DNA of 64,000 bases from Lingula anatina (lineage: Eukaryota; Brachiopoda; Lingulata; Lingulida; Lingulidae): assembly GCF_001039355.2 (NCBI RefSeq), contig NW_019775650.1:178207-242206 (forward strand). Reading direction: 5' to 3'. Under the pieces are notes generated by a model that saw nothing but the letters and a program-made list of their open reading frames with translations, was not told the origin of the DNA and did not search any database. Shown piece after piece: positions 26,766 through 38,579 of this stretch. The number at the start of each line of letters is the position of its first letter. The first letter of the stretch is position 1. Made by a program: the position numbers and the translations under genes.

Positions 26766-28392
26766 TACAAGTTGTGGCAAGTAGTAGGAGGATGAAGAGG
26801 ACGGTATGTGTGCATGTTCTTGTGCGTGTGTAGGTGTGTGTGTGGATGTGCATGCATGTGTCAGTGATTAGTGTGAATGCATTCTTGTTTACGTGAAGCA
26901 CATGCAGGAGCAGAAGCATGTGCCTCACATAAACCTGCATGTGACTGTGTATGAGCTCAAATGAGCTGTGCACTTGTGTGTTTAAATATAATAATCTATG
27001 GGGATATGATTTTGCCAGAGATATGAATTGTATAAGATGATTCAGAAGATATAAAACAACTTAAATCTTTGAGGAAAAATTCTTTGAAAATTTTTGACTC
27101 ATCAGTAATGTCAGGCCTGAAAGTGGAAAGAACATGTACCGTCTCCATAAAATCCATATTTTCGTAAAAGCAATTAAAGGAAAACTCAAATTTAAAAGTT
27201 ATGTTCAGGAATAAGAGAACAATATTCCAAATGAGTCCTCCACATTCCAGAGGTCATCCCAGAGAGTCCAGTCCCTAGTCCTGTCGCAGACATCCCCAGC
27301 AGTCCTGAACCAGAGAAAATGGAGGAAGAGGAGGAGGAAGAAAAAGTGGAGGAAGTAAAGAAGACAGGGAATTCTCACGCTCAAGCCAGTAATAAGCATG
27401 AATCCTCAGAAAAACACAGAGTGAAGCGACGCAAAAAAGTTACAAATACTTACATGGATAAACAAGGTTTCATGGGTGAGTTGTCATCATGTGATGTGTC
27501 ATGTGATGTGTCATGTGTCATATGAGTAAGGGTCTCTTTTTTGACCCTGCACAAATCGCAGAGAGATACTATTAAACATGATTTCAAAAGCAGAACATGC
27601 GCACTATGAATTTAAAAGAAAAAATAAAGGTCTTGTCAAATACATTGTGTCAGCTCTGTGAGAGATAGTAAGTAGGAGGTGTATGATGTAGAACTTTTAT
27701 GCGTTTTCTTCAATAAAAGAAAATTAGAATAAGAAAAAAGATAAAGTGATTTTGAATACAGATAGTATTATACTTACAGTCACAGAAGAAGTCTATAGAA
27801 TAAAATCTGTATGTGTGTCAGACTTGCTGTCTATTTTCTGATTTGCACGTCCTTTGTCTCTGCCTTAAAGATTTCAACCATAAAATTCTTCTTCCAGTGA
27901 CAGAGGAGGTTTGGGAGACGGCCTCCACAGATGCCTCGGACATAGACGAGCCAACAAAACCTGCCCCTGTCACAGCTCCTAAGTCAAAACAAGAATCCTC
28001 AGACAAGGTGAATTCAAATTTTCATGGAGGATATATAACCTAACTTCTTCTTGACTAGATACTGTATTAAATGTCTGTTTACTGGTGATTGTTGTGAATA
28101 GATTTAATTTAGACTACTTATTCAAAATGTAGTGAGGAAGGATTTCAGGAGTGTTTGAATTGTGGAAATTTTGGAAAAATTTGTGTGTGCTTCTTACATT
28201 TTTGTATTTATTTATTTATTTATAAGTTATTATTTTTATTATTTATTTATTAATTTATTATTCCTCTTCCAATTTTTCTTCTAGAGTGGAAACAAGGATA
28301 AAAAGGTTCAGCCAACCAAAAAGAAAACTTCCCCAGACCCAAAACACAGTGGGAAGCAAACGTCACTGATGAGTTTCTTCAAAAAGAAATGA
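18880..28392 (+). CDS. POLD3: DNA polymerase delta subunit 3 (exons after the first missing)
   Basis: Exon 1 is 18880-18942 ([20 protein letters not shown]). Later exons are 23075-23139, 23492-23594, 23936-24088, 24331-24397, 25820-25931, 26193-26311, 27251-27475, 27898-28007 and 28285-28392. All join in frame. POLD3 is the accessory subunit that stabilises polymerase delta and binds PCNA. Seen here: [18 protein letters not shown] (end of the N-terminal domain), [12 protein letters not shown] and IGSFFSKQ in the linker, an acidic/basic tail ([19 protein letters not shown]), and a terminal PCNA-binding box [11 protein letters not shown]. Roughly 90 residues of the winged-helix N-terminal domain, which should follow exon 1, were not found between 18943 and 23074; two N's and a PRKRIP1 fragment lie there instead. 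AATAAA at 29120 is a possible poly(A) signal. An S-phase gene with an E2F-like site 5 bp before its ATG. Confidence 0.9.
19228..19860. repeat. repeat copy 2 followed by tandem copies around an N
   Basis: 19228-19411 repeats 15910-16093. Then 19371-19601 is repeated as 19604-19840, with only a few changes (for example CAGCAATGATC against CAGCAGTGATC), on either side of an N at 19602. The second copy then continues into unique sequence. As at 14543, the duplicated flanks abut the ambiguous base. Confidence 0.85.
19860..21935. other. non-coding stretch, no exon recognised
   Basis: About 2 kb in which neither the missing POLD3 N-terminal exons nor the upstream PRKRIP1 exons could be found. A GC-richer patch at 20090-20340 (with CTGGAGGGAGACCGG) could be a promoter. 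The rest is AT-rich. Confidence 0.35.
21936..22664 (+). CDS. PRKRIP1: PRKRIP1, three internal exons only
   Basis: Exons 21936-22014, 22247-22347 and 22579-22664 join in frame to 88 codons. They read [20 protein letters not shown], then a [14 protein letters not shown] block, then [20 protein letters not shown] and [24 protein letters not shown] and the RRREY block are hallmarks of PRKRIP1, a nuclear protein of about 180 residues in human, known as a PKR-interacting factor and a spliceosome component. The start, with the NAAEEQ-type segment, and the basic/acidic C-terminus are absent from the surrounding DNA. The fragment lies in the same orientation as POLD3, between its exon 1 and exon 23075. 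It is either a gene nested in a POLD3 intron with exons lost at N's, or evidence of a wrong join. Confidence 0.85.
22848..22977. repeat. GC-rich patch with a hairpin, ending at an N
   Basis: GTACCACCAGCG and CGCTGGCGGTAC form a 12-bp inverted repeat with one mismatch and a 4-base loop at about 22848-22875. About 100 bp of CG-rich DNA follows up to the N at 22977. Base composition differs sharply from the AT-rich flanks. It is possibly the end of a repeat element. Confidence 0.4.
24407..25508. mobile_element. 1.1-kb Mutator-like inverted-repeat element at a POLD3 splice donor
   Basis: The left end GGGTGTGACTGAATTGTGCA and the right end ATTTCAGTCACACT are long imperfect terminal inverted repeats sharing CAATACAGCGCAA and CTTGAAAA blocks over about 55 bp. 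The element is flanked by a perfect 10-bp direct repeat GGTAAAGAAA at 24397-24406 and 25509-25518. A 9-11-bp target duplication is typical of Mutator-like elements. The interior has a second hairpin (GGCGAGTGGCTCTTCTTGG / CCAAGAAGAGCTACTCGCC at about 24614-24668). No transposase-like frame was seen. The target duplication starts on the last base of the POLD3 exon and includes its donor GTAAAG. Confidence 0.85.
26262..26805 (+). repeat. POLD3 exon end triplicated with GT and GA microsatellites
   Basis: The exon tail GGAGAATACAAGTTGTGG through AAGAAGATG plus its donor (GTACGT, after 26311) recurs at about 26438-26485 with donor GTATGT, and in decayed form at about 26763-26803 with donor GTATGT. 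The copies are separated by (GT)n/TTCATGTGTG and (GA)n arrays. Copies 2 and 3 are preceded by GA runs, not pyrimidines, so they lack a good acceptor and are probably intronic. The long frames across the GT arrays are artefacts of the repeat. Confidence 0.8.
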
Positions 28393-30150
28393 CCACATGG
28401 ACATGTTCAAGAATCAGAAATACATGGATATTTACTAGCCAAGTCCTTTGGCAATTGGCACAAACATCAGGAAACTCCACAATTGAGGCATTTTGGGGAA
28501 TACCTACACAGCTTTTCTGGAAAGTTCTACAGTGACCTTTATATTATTGGGACATTTCAATTCTTCCAGTGCCTATGTTCAGAAAAAGGTCCAAGTCCAA
28601 GCCTCGAGCGTTATCCAAAATATCCTATAAACAGAGAAGATCTTTCAGTTCTGGTGTCCATGCTAATGTCTTGTTGAGGGCAATGTAAAGACTGAAATAT
28701 GAAGTAGATTTCTTTCTGTGCCCCAAGTTCTGTTCAGGAAAAAACTGGAATGTGAAAACCCTTCCTTGAAATGAAAGTTAACTGTCATCCGAGGAATTTG
28801 TATACAAATTATTATCATAATGGGCTAAAGAAAATTTGTTCTTAAGCCAAATGAAGACAAAAAAATGCTGGGCATTTGACAACATTATTCAGCAGCAAAC
28901 ATAATATGAATTTTGATTGGCTAGAGACATTATTGTTTACAGGACAACATTATTGTTTCAGTGCTGATTGTAGAAAATGGAAATGAAGGCAGTCAAAAGA
29001 TCTTGAATGTTGAAGTCTTAAATGGCCATGATTAAATCTAGAGAACCACAAACCAGCCCAGAAAAAAGGCTAGATGTATAAACTGATAATATATTTATTC
29101 ACTGATAAATTACGCAAACAATAAAAAATAATCTCTTCAAATTGCTTCTGTTCTTCAAAAGAATATCATGCCTCATGCTATTTCATATATATTTATATAT
29201 AATATAATAATTATCACTCTCAACTAAGTTCTTGAGGACATTCTCAAAAATTATTACATACATCGGGGAATCCTTACATGCATCAAATTTTAATCATGGT
29301 TTTTGACAATAATGTATTGAAAAGACCGATAAATATTTTATTTACAATGTATACATAATTAAAGCCCCAAATGTAATAAAGTTCTGTATAATATAAATAA
29401 GTATTCTAAGTATTACCTTTCATAAGATGGGCTGATATAATTGCACCTTTGGCCCTAGCTTCACAAGAAGACTTAGAGGTGTTTTTTATTTTAAATGAAT
29501 ATTTCAGTGCACCTTGATCTAAATCTGCCATAGCTGACAGAAAAGAAATATCTTTTTGTGTAAAAGTACAATATCTATCCATTTCTCACATTTTGTAGAA
29601 TGAACCCACTAGCCTATTATGTGAAACATATTCATCCTGTGTGAAAGTACAGTTAATAGTTTGTTTACAAATAAAGCAATAAAAGTCGGGTTTACACACT
29701 TTCTGCTAGTGAAAAGGACACGGGAAAAATATAATTCAATGTGTTGATTATTTTTTTTCAGCAGGTCCCACAACAAACAGAATCAAATGTTTTAATTATT
29801 TTTGAACACGTGAGCCCTTATGTATATGATGACGCCGCAGTTTGCTGACTCGGCAGTAATCATGGTTCGTTTTTGGTGCGAACCACTTAGTGTGTAAACC
29901 CTCCTGTTAATAGCCGCACCACGAACATTCTCTTATGGATTATACAGCACAGTACAAGCATGTAGTATTTTTTCACAAATAGTATGTACAAGAACTGCTA
30001 AATACCAAGTACGAGAACGGTTCATATTCTGTTTTGGGAACCTCATTTCAACAATTCCACGCCATTTAAAGCTGTCCGTTTATTGGACACGACTATTAAG
30101 GCCCACTTTTTGTGTGGAGTCTTAATACGTGCATAAAACTTTTTCGTGTG
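28393..30150. other. POLD3 3' UTR and intergenic DNA
   Basis: After the POLD3 stop, the sequence up to about 29150 is probably 3' UTR, with AATAAA at 29120. The rest is AT-rich. A small element at 29684-29903 has GGGTTTACACAC ends in inverted orientation. No other exon was recognised. Confidence 0.5.
29684..29903. mobile_element. about 220-bp MITE with GGGTTTACACACT ends
   Basis: GGGTTTACACACTTTC on the left is matched by AAGTGTGTAAACCC-type sequence (TTAGTGTGTAAACCC) on the right, inverted. The interior has no long frame. The target duplication was not resolved. Confidence 0.5.
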
Positions 30151-30159
30151 CACCCTTAC

Positions 30160-30664
30160 CCCTCCCCCACCTCCCTCCCAGCCCGACACACGCCGAATAC
30201 TCTCCAGCTTCTGATCCATGTACCGACGATCTTGGATAAAATCCTGCAAAACACTTGTGTATAATCTACATAGTATTTCCTTATGCAGTTTTTTTATGGT
30301 ATTAAAAAAGCATAAATATCTGCGTTGTGTCTTGAACATCTTCACCGGAATCTTACTTTGGCCAGTAGATTTTGCTACCACGAAGTTTCGGGTTGAAATC
30401 TGCAGTATCCATTACCAATGGTTTGACGTGTGTTTGCACTATCCATGGAGAGTTTTGCACCGATAATTTTACAGTGCAAAATATTGAAAAGTTATATTAT
30501 CAGTAGAGAACGCCTCCTTCGACATGACGCAGACGACACCGTTCTCTTCGTTCCCAAAGTTCACTATGTACCTGCCGCAGCTGCGTCTTTAACCGCTCAT
30601 TCTTTAAAATCACATTCGTTTCGACAGGCTGAAGCTCACGTTTGTAACAAACAATGTCAGTTTT
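30160..30664 (-). CDS. possible coiled-coil protein, two exons, unidentified
   Basis: On the minus strand an open frame from 30664 down to 30572 ends at CGGCAG|GTACAT and reads ELQPVETNVILKNERLKTQ-LRQ. A second exon, 30160-30243, has acceptor GTTTTGCAG and donor GGGGTAAGG and reads DFIQDRRYMDQKLESIRRV. The phases agree. The joined product is rich in charged and heptad-like residues, suggesting a coiled coil. No start codon was found; the frame upstream is closed by TGA, so an earlier exon would be needed. A CpG-rich patch at 30860-30970 could be its promoter. The family is not recognised; it could be a chance pairing. Confidence 0.3.
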
Positions 30665-31042
30665 TCATGTATTGACAGTCTGCTACAAATTGCACTTGTT
30701 TTGACCTTAGGGGCGTGACTCTGGGGGCGGTAACAACTCAGGACACGCCCCCTGTGGGTGTGGCTTTGTCAGCGCTTGGTTATAATAGATATTGCCATCC
30801 GAAATATCTACATGTCATTAGTGATGCACTATAACTTTCACGGGTCACCCAATATCACAATGCAAAGCATCATGTTTTAGCGTTCGAACATTTCCCCGTG
30901 CGCACGTGCGTATGCGCATGTACTTTCCAGGCGCACGCAAGCGCCAACGCAGTTCTTTCACAACGCACAGGAGTCGTGAAGTTTCACATTGCTGTACAAC
31001 AGTCAATCTGATCATGAAAACATTAGTTGATGACTTTGGCAA

Positions 31043-34000
31043 CTAGCAGTCATCACTGTACACAGGCGGTTGAAGCTTGAGTTTTTTCTTCAGTTTATTG
31101 ATTGTCGAGAGCTGACATAGGTCCCCGCAATGCTGCATATATTTATACACTCTGCGTTTAAATCGTGATACATATTCTGGAAGAGAAATGATTTTTATTT
31201 ATTTATTTATTTATTTATTTATAAATCACAAATTAATGTTACGGATTTCAGTCTAAAACGTGATTTTTGCACATCGTCATTCTGGTAGATATGTCCATAT
31301 ATATGAAATAAAAACTTACTATTTATAGAAGCGCCTAAAGCTGAAAGTGACGTCTTTTTGTCTTCCTTTTCTTTGAGTAACATCTCCAAGTCCTGTGTGT
31401 TTAGGCGTTCTCTGTAGAACGCACTTAAGGAATCTAGAATGAGGCAAAATAAGATGACTAAATTTAAACAAAAAACAATGTAAAATTGAGGTGAAACATT
31501 ATGATATTCGTAGAAAATTTTGGTCGTTAGTCACTATTCACTGATGTTACTTGAAATATGGTTATGAAAATCATGAATTCTAAATGAAAAATAAAAAAAA
31601 AAGATGGTGCAAGTTTGATGAAAAACTCCTTGAATGCACGCACTCCTGGATCGCAGTTAAGTCAAATTCTAAGTGTAAATGTTCCTATCGCCGTACCTGA
31701 TTGTAACTGCCACCTAAGCTGGTCAATTCTCTGTTTTTTATCGTCTCTAAATATTATCCTATACTCAGACTGGGAGGAGAGTTCGTAAACCAGGTACTCC
31801 ACACCAGGGGGCGCGCACAGACGGGGACTGTTGGTGGGGAGCTGGAACGAGTAGGTGCTCTCTTTGGTCGTGGAGTTGTCTGCGTCTGAAGTTAGCAATT
31901 ATAATTGTAGTTTATTATTTGATAGATAGCTATCTTTTAACCAAGGAAAATTTTTGAAAGATAAAGTATGTTTCCATATGAATAACTTTACCTTAAAAAA
32001 GTGAGAGTCACATTGATAGTTTTCTTTTTTTTTTTTTTTTTTTACTCCCAGGGTCTAAAAATAACCCATTTTTGCCCACCATGCTAGGCAGAACAAATTT
32101 TTTTCTTAGAATTTCTTAGAATTTCTTAGAATTTTAGAAACACTGAATTTCTTCAAAATATTATACTTCATCAAAAAAAATTCTTCAGCCCATGTTCTGA
32201 TGCGTATAAATTAACACCCCTTACCACTGAGGCACCGCTTACAGCACTCGCCCGCCGGTTTCACGGGGTCGGAACACGTTAGATTCTCCTCGGGTTCGCA
32301 AATGGGGCGCCTGCATGAGACATGACCCCGCTATAAAAGGCACAAAGATAAAGTCCGTAGAGAATGACCTTGCATTTATTCGGTAGGTTTTTTTTCGTTT
32401 CATTTCAGTGAAATAAACACTCTGAATGAAACAATGTTCTGTTATTTATTTATTTATTTATTTATTCATTTATTTATTTATTATTTTTGTTACCAGAAAT
32501 AAACAGAGGTATAAAAGGAATGGAATTATCTAAATAAGATGAATTTTCATCTGACATGTAATGAGTCATGTGACTTACCTCGCACGTGCACAGCACACAC
32601 TTCATTTTCCCAAATGGACCAACCACAGGATGCCACGACTCACCGTTCCTGTAGGCACGCCCACCTGATTGACAGTCTGGAGGAAAAATGACAGTTATCT
32701 TTATGATCTATATAACTCATTTTATATGATTGTGATGTTTTCTTCTTTTTTGTCTTACTAAATTTTACAAGAATTTTTCAAGGTCGAAATTTTTCTCAGG
32801 AGATAACGGGATTCGTAGCTATAAAAGCTGTGGTTTCTACAAGGAACATATGCAATCGTACACTCGGCTGAAGCTAAGTAAGAAAAAAAAACAGAGTTAA
32901 AAATTTGACATGTATCTGACGGTGAACTTAATTTAACCTAAATAACCTAAAAATCTAAATAAAAATTTAATCTCACTTTTTTGCGCCCAAAAATCTGCAC
33001 ACGATCAATCTTAAAGTGACTTTGACATTTAGAAGCTCGTCAATAATAATACTGAAAACAAAAATAAAAGTTAAAAATAAGAAGAAGAAAAAACCGGAAA
33101 TTTACCGGAGTTTCTACTGTAACTGGACTCTCCCAGTGCCACTTTGCTGACCGTCTCGCCATGCTTGAGGACGTTAGACGGGTAGCTCTTGTCCAGGGTT
33201 CCCGCCAACTCACTCACGTCTGAAAAGCGAGAAATTGCGAGATTATATTTGCATAATCATTAAAGCACGTATTGGAAATAGTGTGTAAAGAGGGTTTATA
33301 AAAAGATGGGAAAATAGGCGCATGAATTATCGCATGAACGAATCGATTGATTAATGAATGGAATAAACATTTAGTTTTTAGAATAAGAACCAATCTGTGA
33401 GTTTCAAACAAGTTAAAAGAACATGCGACAGAAATGGTCTCGGCTAGTAAAATGTTCTAAAAAAGATAGGCCTATAATGTTGGCCGCAAGTAAAAAGAAT
33501 AAAAATATCAGTGATCACCATGATCAAAACTCACCCTCACATACTGGACAGCAGTCTTCTTTGATGTAGATGAGTTTTGTACACGGCAGAGGGAGGCAGG
33601 TCTTTAAACGGCACAGCACATCCCCGTCCTAGATAAGAAAACATTTTAATGAGATAATAAATGTTACTAATTGATTCCAAAAAAATATGCTTGTTACTTA
33701 CGACGCAACATCAGCTTTGAATTTGACCACAGACAAATATGTAATTACAGTTCATTTGAAACTTTAAAGTTAATTTGGAGCACCCGTGTTTTATTCTAGT
33801 AGACTATTGCACATTTATATTAAATAAGACCGAGCAAAATTCTGGCTTGGAACTATGTAACGAGGACCAACGTAGGGGCTAGCCGGAGAAATCGAGGCTA
33901 GAAAATGGGGGCCAATTTCACTACACAAAGCAATGGGCAAAGGACCACGGTTCCAAGCAGACCATCATTTCTGTCAAACCGGTGTAACGTGACAGAGAGT

Positions 34001-35009
34001 TCCCCATAACAGAGAGTCCGCTTCCCATTCATTTGTACAGGTAAGCCTCGCCCTAGATTTTGACCCACTTAGGTCAGGCTAACCCTAACCATTATAACTA
34101 TATGGAGGGCGGACTGTCTGTTACACGAACCCTCAGTTTCGTTACACCGGACCGTGAGAACTTCAAACGTACCGCGCACGTGCACTGCACACACTGGTTG
34201 TCTTGTGTCGGTTTCAGTGCCGTCTTATTGGAGGCAAACACCGCCCCGTGCTGGTACTGTATACCGTGGTGGGAACAGTCTTGGTACAGCCTCTCGTTCT
34301 CTCGCTCCTCTTTCTTGCTGACGTCAGGAGGAAGGTCATCTGACAATACAATCGGTTGCAGTGGGTTAAGTACATCATTTAAGACCACTTTGATCAAATT
34401 CGGGGAATAATTGAACATTTCATTCGATTGAAAATAAATCATATGTTCATGCCGATATTTCAATAAATATAAAACCATTTTGATATATTGAAAATACCTT
34501 CGCAGCTAACACAATTGTGATATTCGCACTTCGTCAAAAATCTAACTTACGACACAGTCAGTCGCAGCTTATTCACGTCTCCATAAAAATCATCAAATTA
34601 CGTATCCAACAATTATCATTCAATGAACAAAAATAATGTGATGTGATTGGCTAAGAATACCCTGAATGATATACTGAAATATCCATACTAACCTAAGCAT
34701 GTCGGACAGCATTGCCCCGGCCTCTGGATAACATTAAAGCAGTCCATCTTCGGGCAGTCCACTGTCTCACATTCTACTTCTCCACCCTGGAATAGATCGT
34801 GATGATTTCAGCTTGTTTTTTTTAACAAAGAGGTGAAGGAGCCGGAGGGGTAAGGAAGGAGCCGGGGGAGTCGCCCCCTCACCCCCCCCCCCCACACACA
34901 CACATACAAACACCCACGCACTCACGCACTCACGCACGCACACAGCTTCTTTAAACCGCGTTAGTCGCACGTGCAGAAAGCAGGGCAAACACACAAACAC
35001 TCATACACA

Positions 35010-35052
<43 letters not shown>

Positions 35053-36107
35053 ATACACACACACGGTTAAAATGCGTTACCAACGCACCTGTTCAATATA
35101 TGGAAGAAATGTATTATAAATGAGTGTACGCCTTCGTCTTAACAGCCTGCGTTGTTTATTTGCTATATTGCTTATTAGTATATTACGTTTCGCAAAATCA
35201 AACTTGATCCTACTTTTTGAAAAAATGAGAAAATATTCAAAATTAGCCTATAACGTTTTCCTACTGAAAATAAAGTATGTGAAATAGTGTGTGTGTGTGT
35301 GAGGAGAGAGAGAGAGAGAGAGAGGTGACAAAAGGGGGGTACTCACCAGCTTACAGGTACAGTTAACACACTGCAGGTACCCGTGAGGCTTCAGAAAGGG
35401 GTGCCACACGTCACCCACGCGATATTCTGTCTCGTCAAATAAACATGTCTCTAGGGACTTTGGCACGACTGAAAAAGACAAAAAATCGTTACATATTTTT
35501 TCTTTTTGCTCAAATAACTGGCACAACTAGGAACATTATTTTAAAAAACTTATTAAAATTACATACTCATAAACTTTAAAATATGAAGCTAATGACTTAA
35601 ACCCCTCTCCCAATAAAATATCGAAACAAGAAAAAAAGCATTTTCCCATATATTCCTACATATTACAGTAACTGTTTAATAGGGTTTTTTTACTCCTTCC
35701 TTCCCCAGTAGGTAAAGAAATAAGATTAAGTTAAATGATTTCAACAATCCAGGTGACCGGGCGGTCTGAATAGTACTCTCTGACCGCAGGGTGCGCTAGA
35801 AATCTGTTACAAAATGTTGTTTGGCTCCTATAGTAATTTTGTACACTATTTTAGGAGCCTCCGATATCAGAGGCTACCTGAACGCTAGGTCGCGGTGACC
35901 CGGGATCGTCACAAAAGCTGTCGTCTGCCGTGCACAGAAAACACCGCTGTTTACCGTCCTCGCAAAATGATCGAGATTTTATCTTCCCCAAGCTTATCTC
36001 TTACCTGTTAATATAGTATTTTCAGATAGTATGGTGTTTGTGGTCATCATCCGGGACGGGAGGGGTAGAGACAGGGCGACCAGGGTTAGGAGCAAACAGT
36101 GCTGCAT
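31043..36107 (-). CDS. CHRDL: chordin-like secreted BMP antagonist, complete
   Basis: Eleven exons: 36005-36107, 35347-35468, 34693-34786, 34173-34339, 33535-33628, 33106-33219, 32579-32676, 32225-32330, 31697-31885, 31320-31433 and 31043-31176. They total 1335 nt (444 residues) with matching phases and a TAG stop. The order is a signal peptide (MQHCLLLTLVALSLPLPS), VWC1 (YRVGDVWHPFLKPHG, CVNCTC, then ECETVDCPKMDC, CCPTC), VWC2 (GIQYQHGAVFA, CVQCTC, CRLKTC, CCPVC), a linker exon, VWC3 (AYRNGESWHPVVGPFGK, CVLCTC, CCKRC), and a C-terminal region ending in VYSDDC. Three VWC domains and this length match CHRDL1/CHRDL2 (human CHRDL1 is about 456). Each VWC is split over two exons. Chordin-like proteins bind BMP ligands outside the cell. 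Exons 1 and 2 exist again at 38850-40191. Confidence 0.93.
33977..34147 (+). repeat. dispersed repeat, inverted copy at 59278-59449
   Basis: About 170 bp shared with 59278-59449 in reverse complement, including TGTAACGTGACAGA, AGAGAGTCCGCTTCCCATTC, CCTAGATTTTGACCCAC and ACCCTAACCATTATAACT. Both ends carry GTTACA-type sequence, so it is a MITE-like family. This copy lies in the chordin-like intron just 3' of the VWC2 exon that ends at 34173. Confidence 0.85.
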
Positions 36108-36717
36108 GACTGGAATAAAGTGGAAATAGCTTTTTTAAATGAGATGTCTTTTTAATGAGAAATAAACAGTAAAAACACTAAACTAAAATACCACCGTCAC
36201 TGATTCAGCCTGAGATTAGCGGTGAGTGGTGGAAATATACATTTCACATTCAAAATACAAGCACATACAACCCAGAAAACATTGGGTTGATCGAGTACAA
36301 CTTGTGTACTGCTGCTCCAAAATTCTCTCTCTCTCTCTCTCTCTCTCGGTGAAGAGAAACAAGAAGCACTTTCAGTCAATGATTTAAAGACCCTATTGAA
36401 ATGCCGCAACCAGATAAACATCGCTAGACAGAGATAACATCTCACGATTAACCCTGGCTCCGTTTCGTAACAAATTCACAGTACTATTGTCCTCAGCAGC
36501 AGTTTGGTTTTTGTAAAACATGACAACAGTTTTATACTATGTATTTTCTTTAAAATCACGCCTTGCAAAACACGAACAGTTCCATTAAAACGATCGTCAT
36601 ATTTTGATTTTATGTATGAGAACAACTTAACATTTTAATGCACCCCCTACACATAAAAAAGTAAAAAAAGAAATATTACGATGTCTTTAAATTATGCTTA
36701 TATTTGACATCATCTGA

Positions 36718-36747
<30 letters not shown>

Positions 36748-36751
<4 letters not shown>

Positions 36752-37065
36752 AAAAAAGAAATACCATCATTTCGTCACATCATGCTTACATTTTGGCATC
36801 ATCTTTTGGCTCTCCATCGTCGCCAATTTACAGTAAACCCGCGAGGTAAGCGACCGAGCGTCTCTCAACCAGTTAAAACGTTGCTCCGAGTTATCCAAAG
36901 TCTGTAATTAACTCCTTGGTTTGTGATTAAGTTAAAGGTGTAAAGTTTGGCTTTGACAGTTATGCATTCTCGTGACAGCTGCGACCATACTTGTCTCCTC
37001 TATAGTGTACCTCACAAGCTGATACACGCTTCAAATGTTCCTAGCTCGTGCAGAGTTAAAGTTAA
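36748..37065. promoter_or_regulatory. conserved upstream block 1 of the chordin-like gene
   Basis: These 318 bp differ at one position from 40838-41155 in copy B, with no indels, while the following roughly 590 bp differ often. The block lies about 640 bp upstream of the exon-1 ATG and contains TAATTAACTCC and GTGATTAAG. No protein frame explains the constraint. Regulatory function is an inference. Confidence 0.45.
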
Positions 37066-37659
37066 CAAGGTTAAAGTGAGACTAGAGAAAAGACGAATCC
37101 CAAGAAAATAAGGACGATTAATCCGTTGTCCGTTTTTACTTTGTTAAACGGTTCTGTTTGTTTTGAATTTTTCCCATTAAGAGCTTTGGGTCATTTATCG
37201 TCAGCGCAGGTCCATGCTTAAAACTGAAACAATGCACAAAGCATATTTTTTAAACTGCAACTTGTGGATTTGTTTCGAAAACTGAAACGAATTGAAGTTA
37301 TCGAGTCCTTATCTTGTGTTCAGAAAGTGTATCTTTTCCCGCTATGTCTATGACAAAAAAAGCTGCACAAGTTAACATGGATTGTTGGTTAATATCGCAG
37401 TTTACCTCTTCCTAACATTCTAAAAGAACCAGAAAGATTGTTTCGTTTCCACAGCGACGATTTTATAAAAGCAGCTTTTTCTCTGTCCTAAATGACAGTC
37501 GCTGTAACCCTAACGTAACAACTTGTGCTTCCTTTTGACTTGTACGCTTTGAGAGCTGGAATACACGATCCCCGTATTCCTTCTTTGTGATCAATAAAAA
37601 CAGGAATTATTCTCTCTCTTTCTCTCAATCTCTTTCTCTATTTCTCCCTCTGTTTCTCT

Positions 37660-38090
37660 GTGTTCGGTGCTCGCGAAGTGAATTCCTTGTGTATTCTAAG
37701 ACAGCGTATTCCCCACCGAAATTTCCGTCCTTCCTTCTTCGCAGTCAGCCCTCGAATGGCGCCTCTCTCTCACGAACATAACCTTTTGTAACACAAGCGC
37801 TCGTTGCGATCTAAATTGGTATGGGTGGTGGCGCTCGCTCGGATTTTTATTAGCGCACCTTGACTAGACTCTTAATTGATATATAAAGCCTCAAAGCCAC
37901 ATATGACACCTTTCACACTCCTCCTGGCCCCCAGACGAAGTTGACACGGTGATTGCTGACCGTCCATCCCCCCTGGGCAATTAAAGTCCACGCCTGCGTC
38001 TGTCGCTCCCGCCATTGTTTGGCGATCGTGAGCAAGAAAACATTACCGCTACTCCGGGTGCGCTATGTTTTACGTTGACGTCTTAATTAA
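37660..38090. promoter_or_regulatory. conserved upstream block 2 of the chordin-like gene
   Basis: These 431 bp match 41723-42153 with one substitution (C/T at 37723) and no indel. They contain TATATAAAG, GGGCAATTAAAG, ACGTCTTAATTAA and CCGCCATTGTTTGGCGATCG. The flanks on both sides are diverged or differ in length. No open frame runs across the block. It could be an enhancer or an upstream promoter. Confidence 0.5.
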
Positions 38091-38579
38091 GGTTCCTGCG
38101 GCATATTTTAGAAGGGGGGGGGGGGGGGGAAGGGGGAGAGAATGGTAGGAGGGAAGCAGTATTGAAAGATTCAGCAATCACTTACCCTGATTAATTTTCT
38201 ATAGTTCCATTTTAAGTGTTTAGAACACATGACAACGAAGAAAAGACTTCCTAATTAGGTTCCTCTGATATATTTTAGAGAGAGGGAGGAGGGAGGAAGA
38301 GACAAGGGAAGGGGGCGTCATTGATTCAGCTACCACTAAGCTTGATCATTTTTCTATAGTTCCATTTGAAGTGTTTAGAGCTCATGGTCACGAAGAAAAG
38401 ATTACCGCAATCTCGAGGGCCTTACACCTTGAGGCTGCGTCTAAATTAAGGCGCCTCGTGTCTTAATTATTGTCTTTGGTTAGAAAGGAGGGGGAGGGGG
38501 GGGGGNTATTCATCAGCTCTGTAAATATTAAGCCAAAAAGTAAAACTGCCCTCCACTTATCGTGTTTACAAGGAAAGTG

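Larger units (their letters stand above)
35221..38505. repeat. segmental duplication, copy A (chordin-like exons 1-2 and upstream)
   Basis: Co-linear with 38699-42560. It starts at AATGAGAAAATATTCAAAA and runs through VWC1 exon 2, exon 1 and upstream DNA to TTGTCTTTGGTTAG and a poly-G that meets an N at 38506. The copies differ by scattered substitutions, microsatellite lengths, and a 551-bp element present only in copy B. Confidence 0.9.

Noticed and set aside
26146-26784. Long cysteine/valine-rich frames across the GT array
   Set aside because: They are translations of GT and GA microsatellites next to a POLD3 exon; the true frame ends at the donor after 26311.
26438-26803. Copies 2 and 3 of the POLD3 exon tail as real exons
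   Set aside because: They are preceded by GA runs without a pyrimidine tract or acceptor, and the next exon already joins exon 26193-26311 in phase.
34070-34100. CCCTAACC near 34085 and its inverted copy near 59337 as telomere-like repeats
   Set aside because: Only one unit occurs, inside a dispersed repeat; there is no tandem array.
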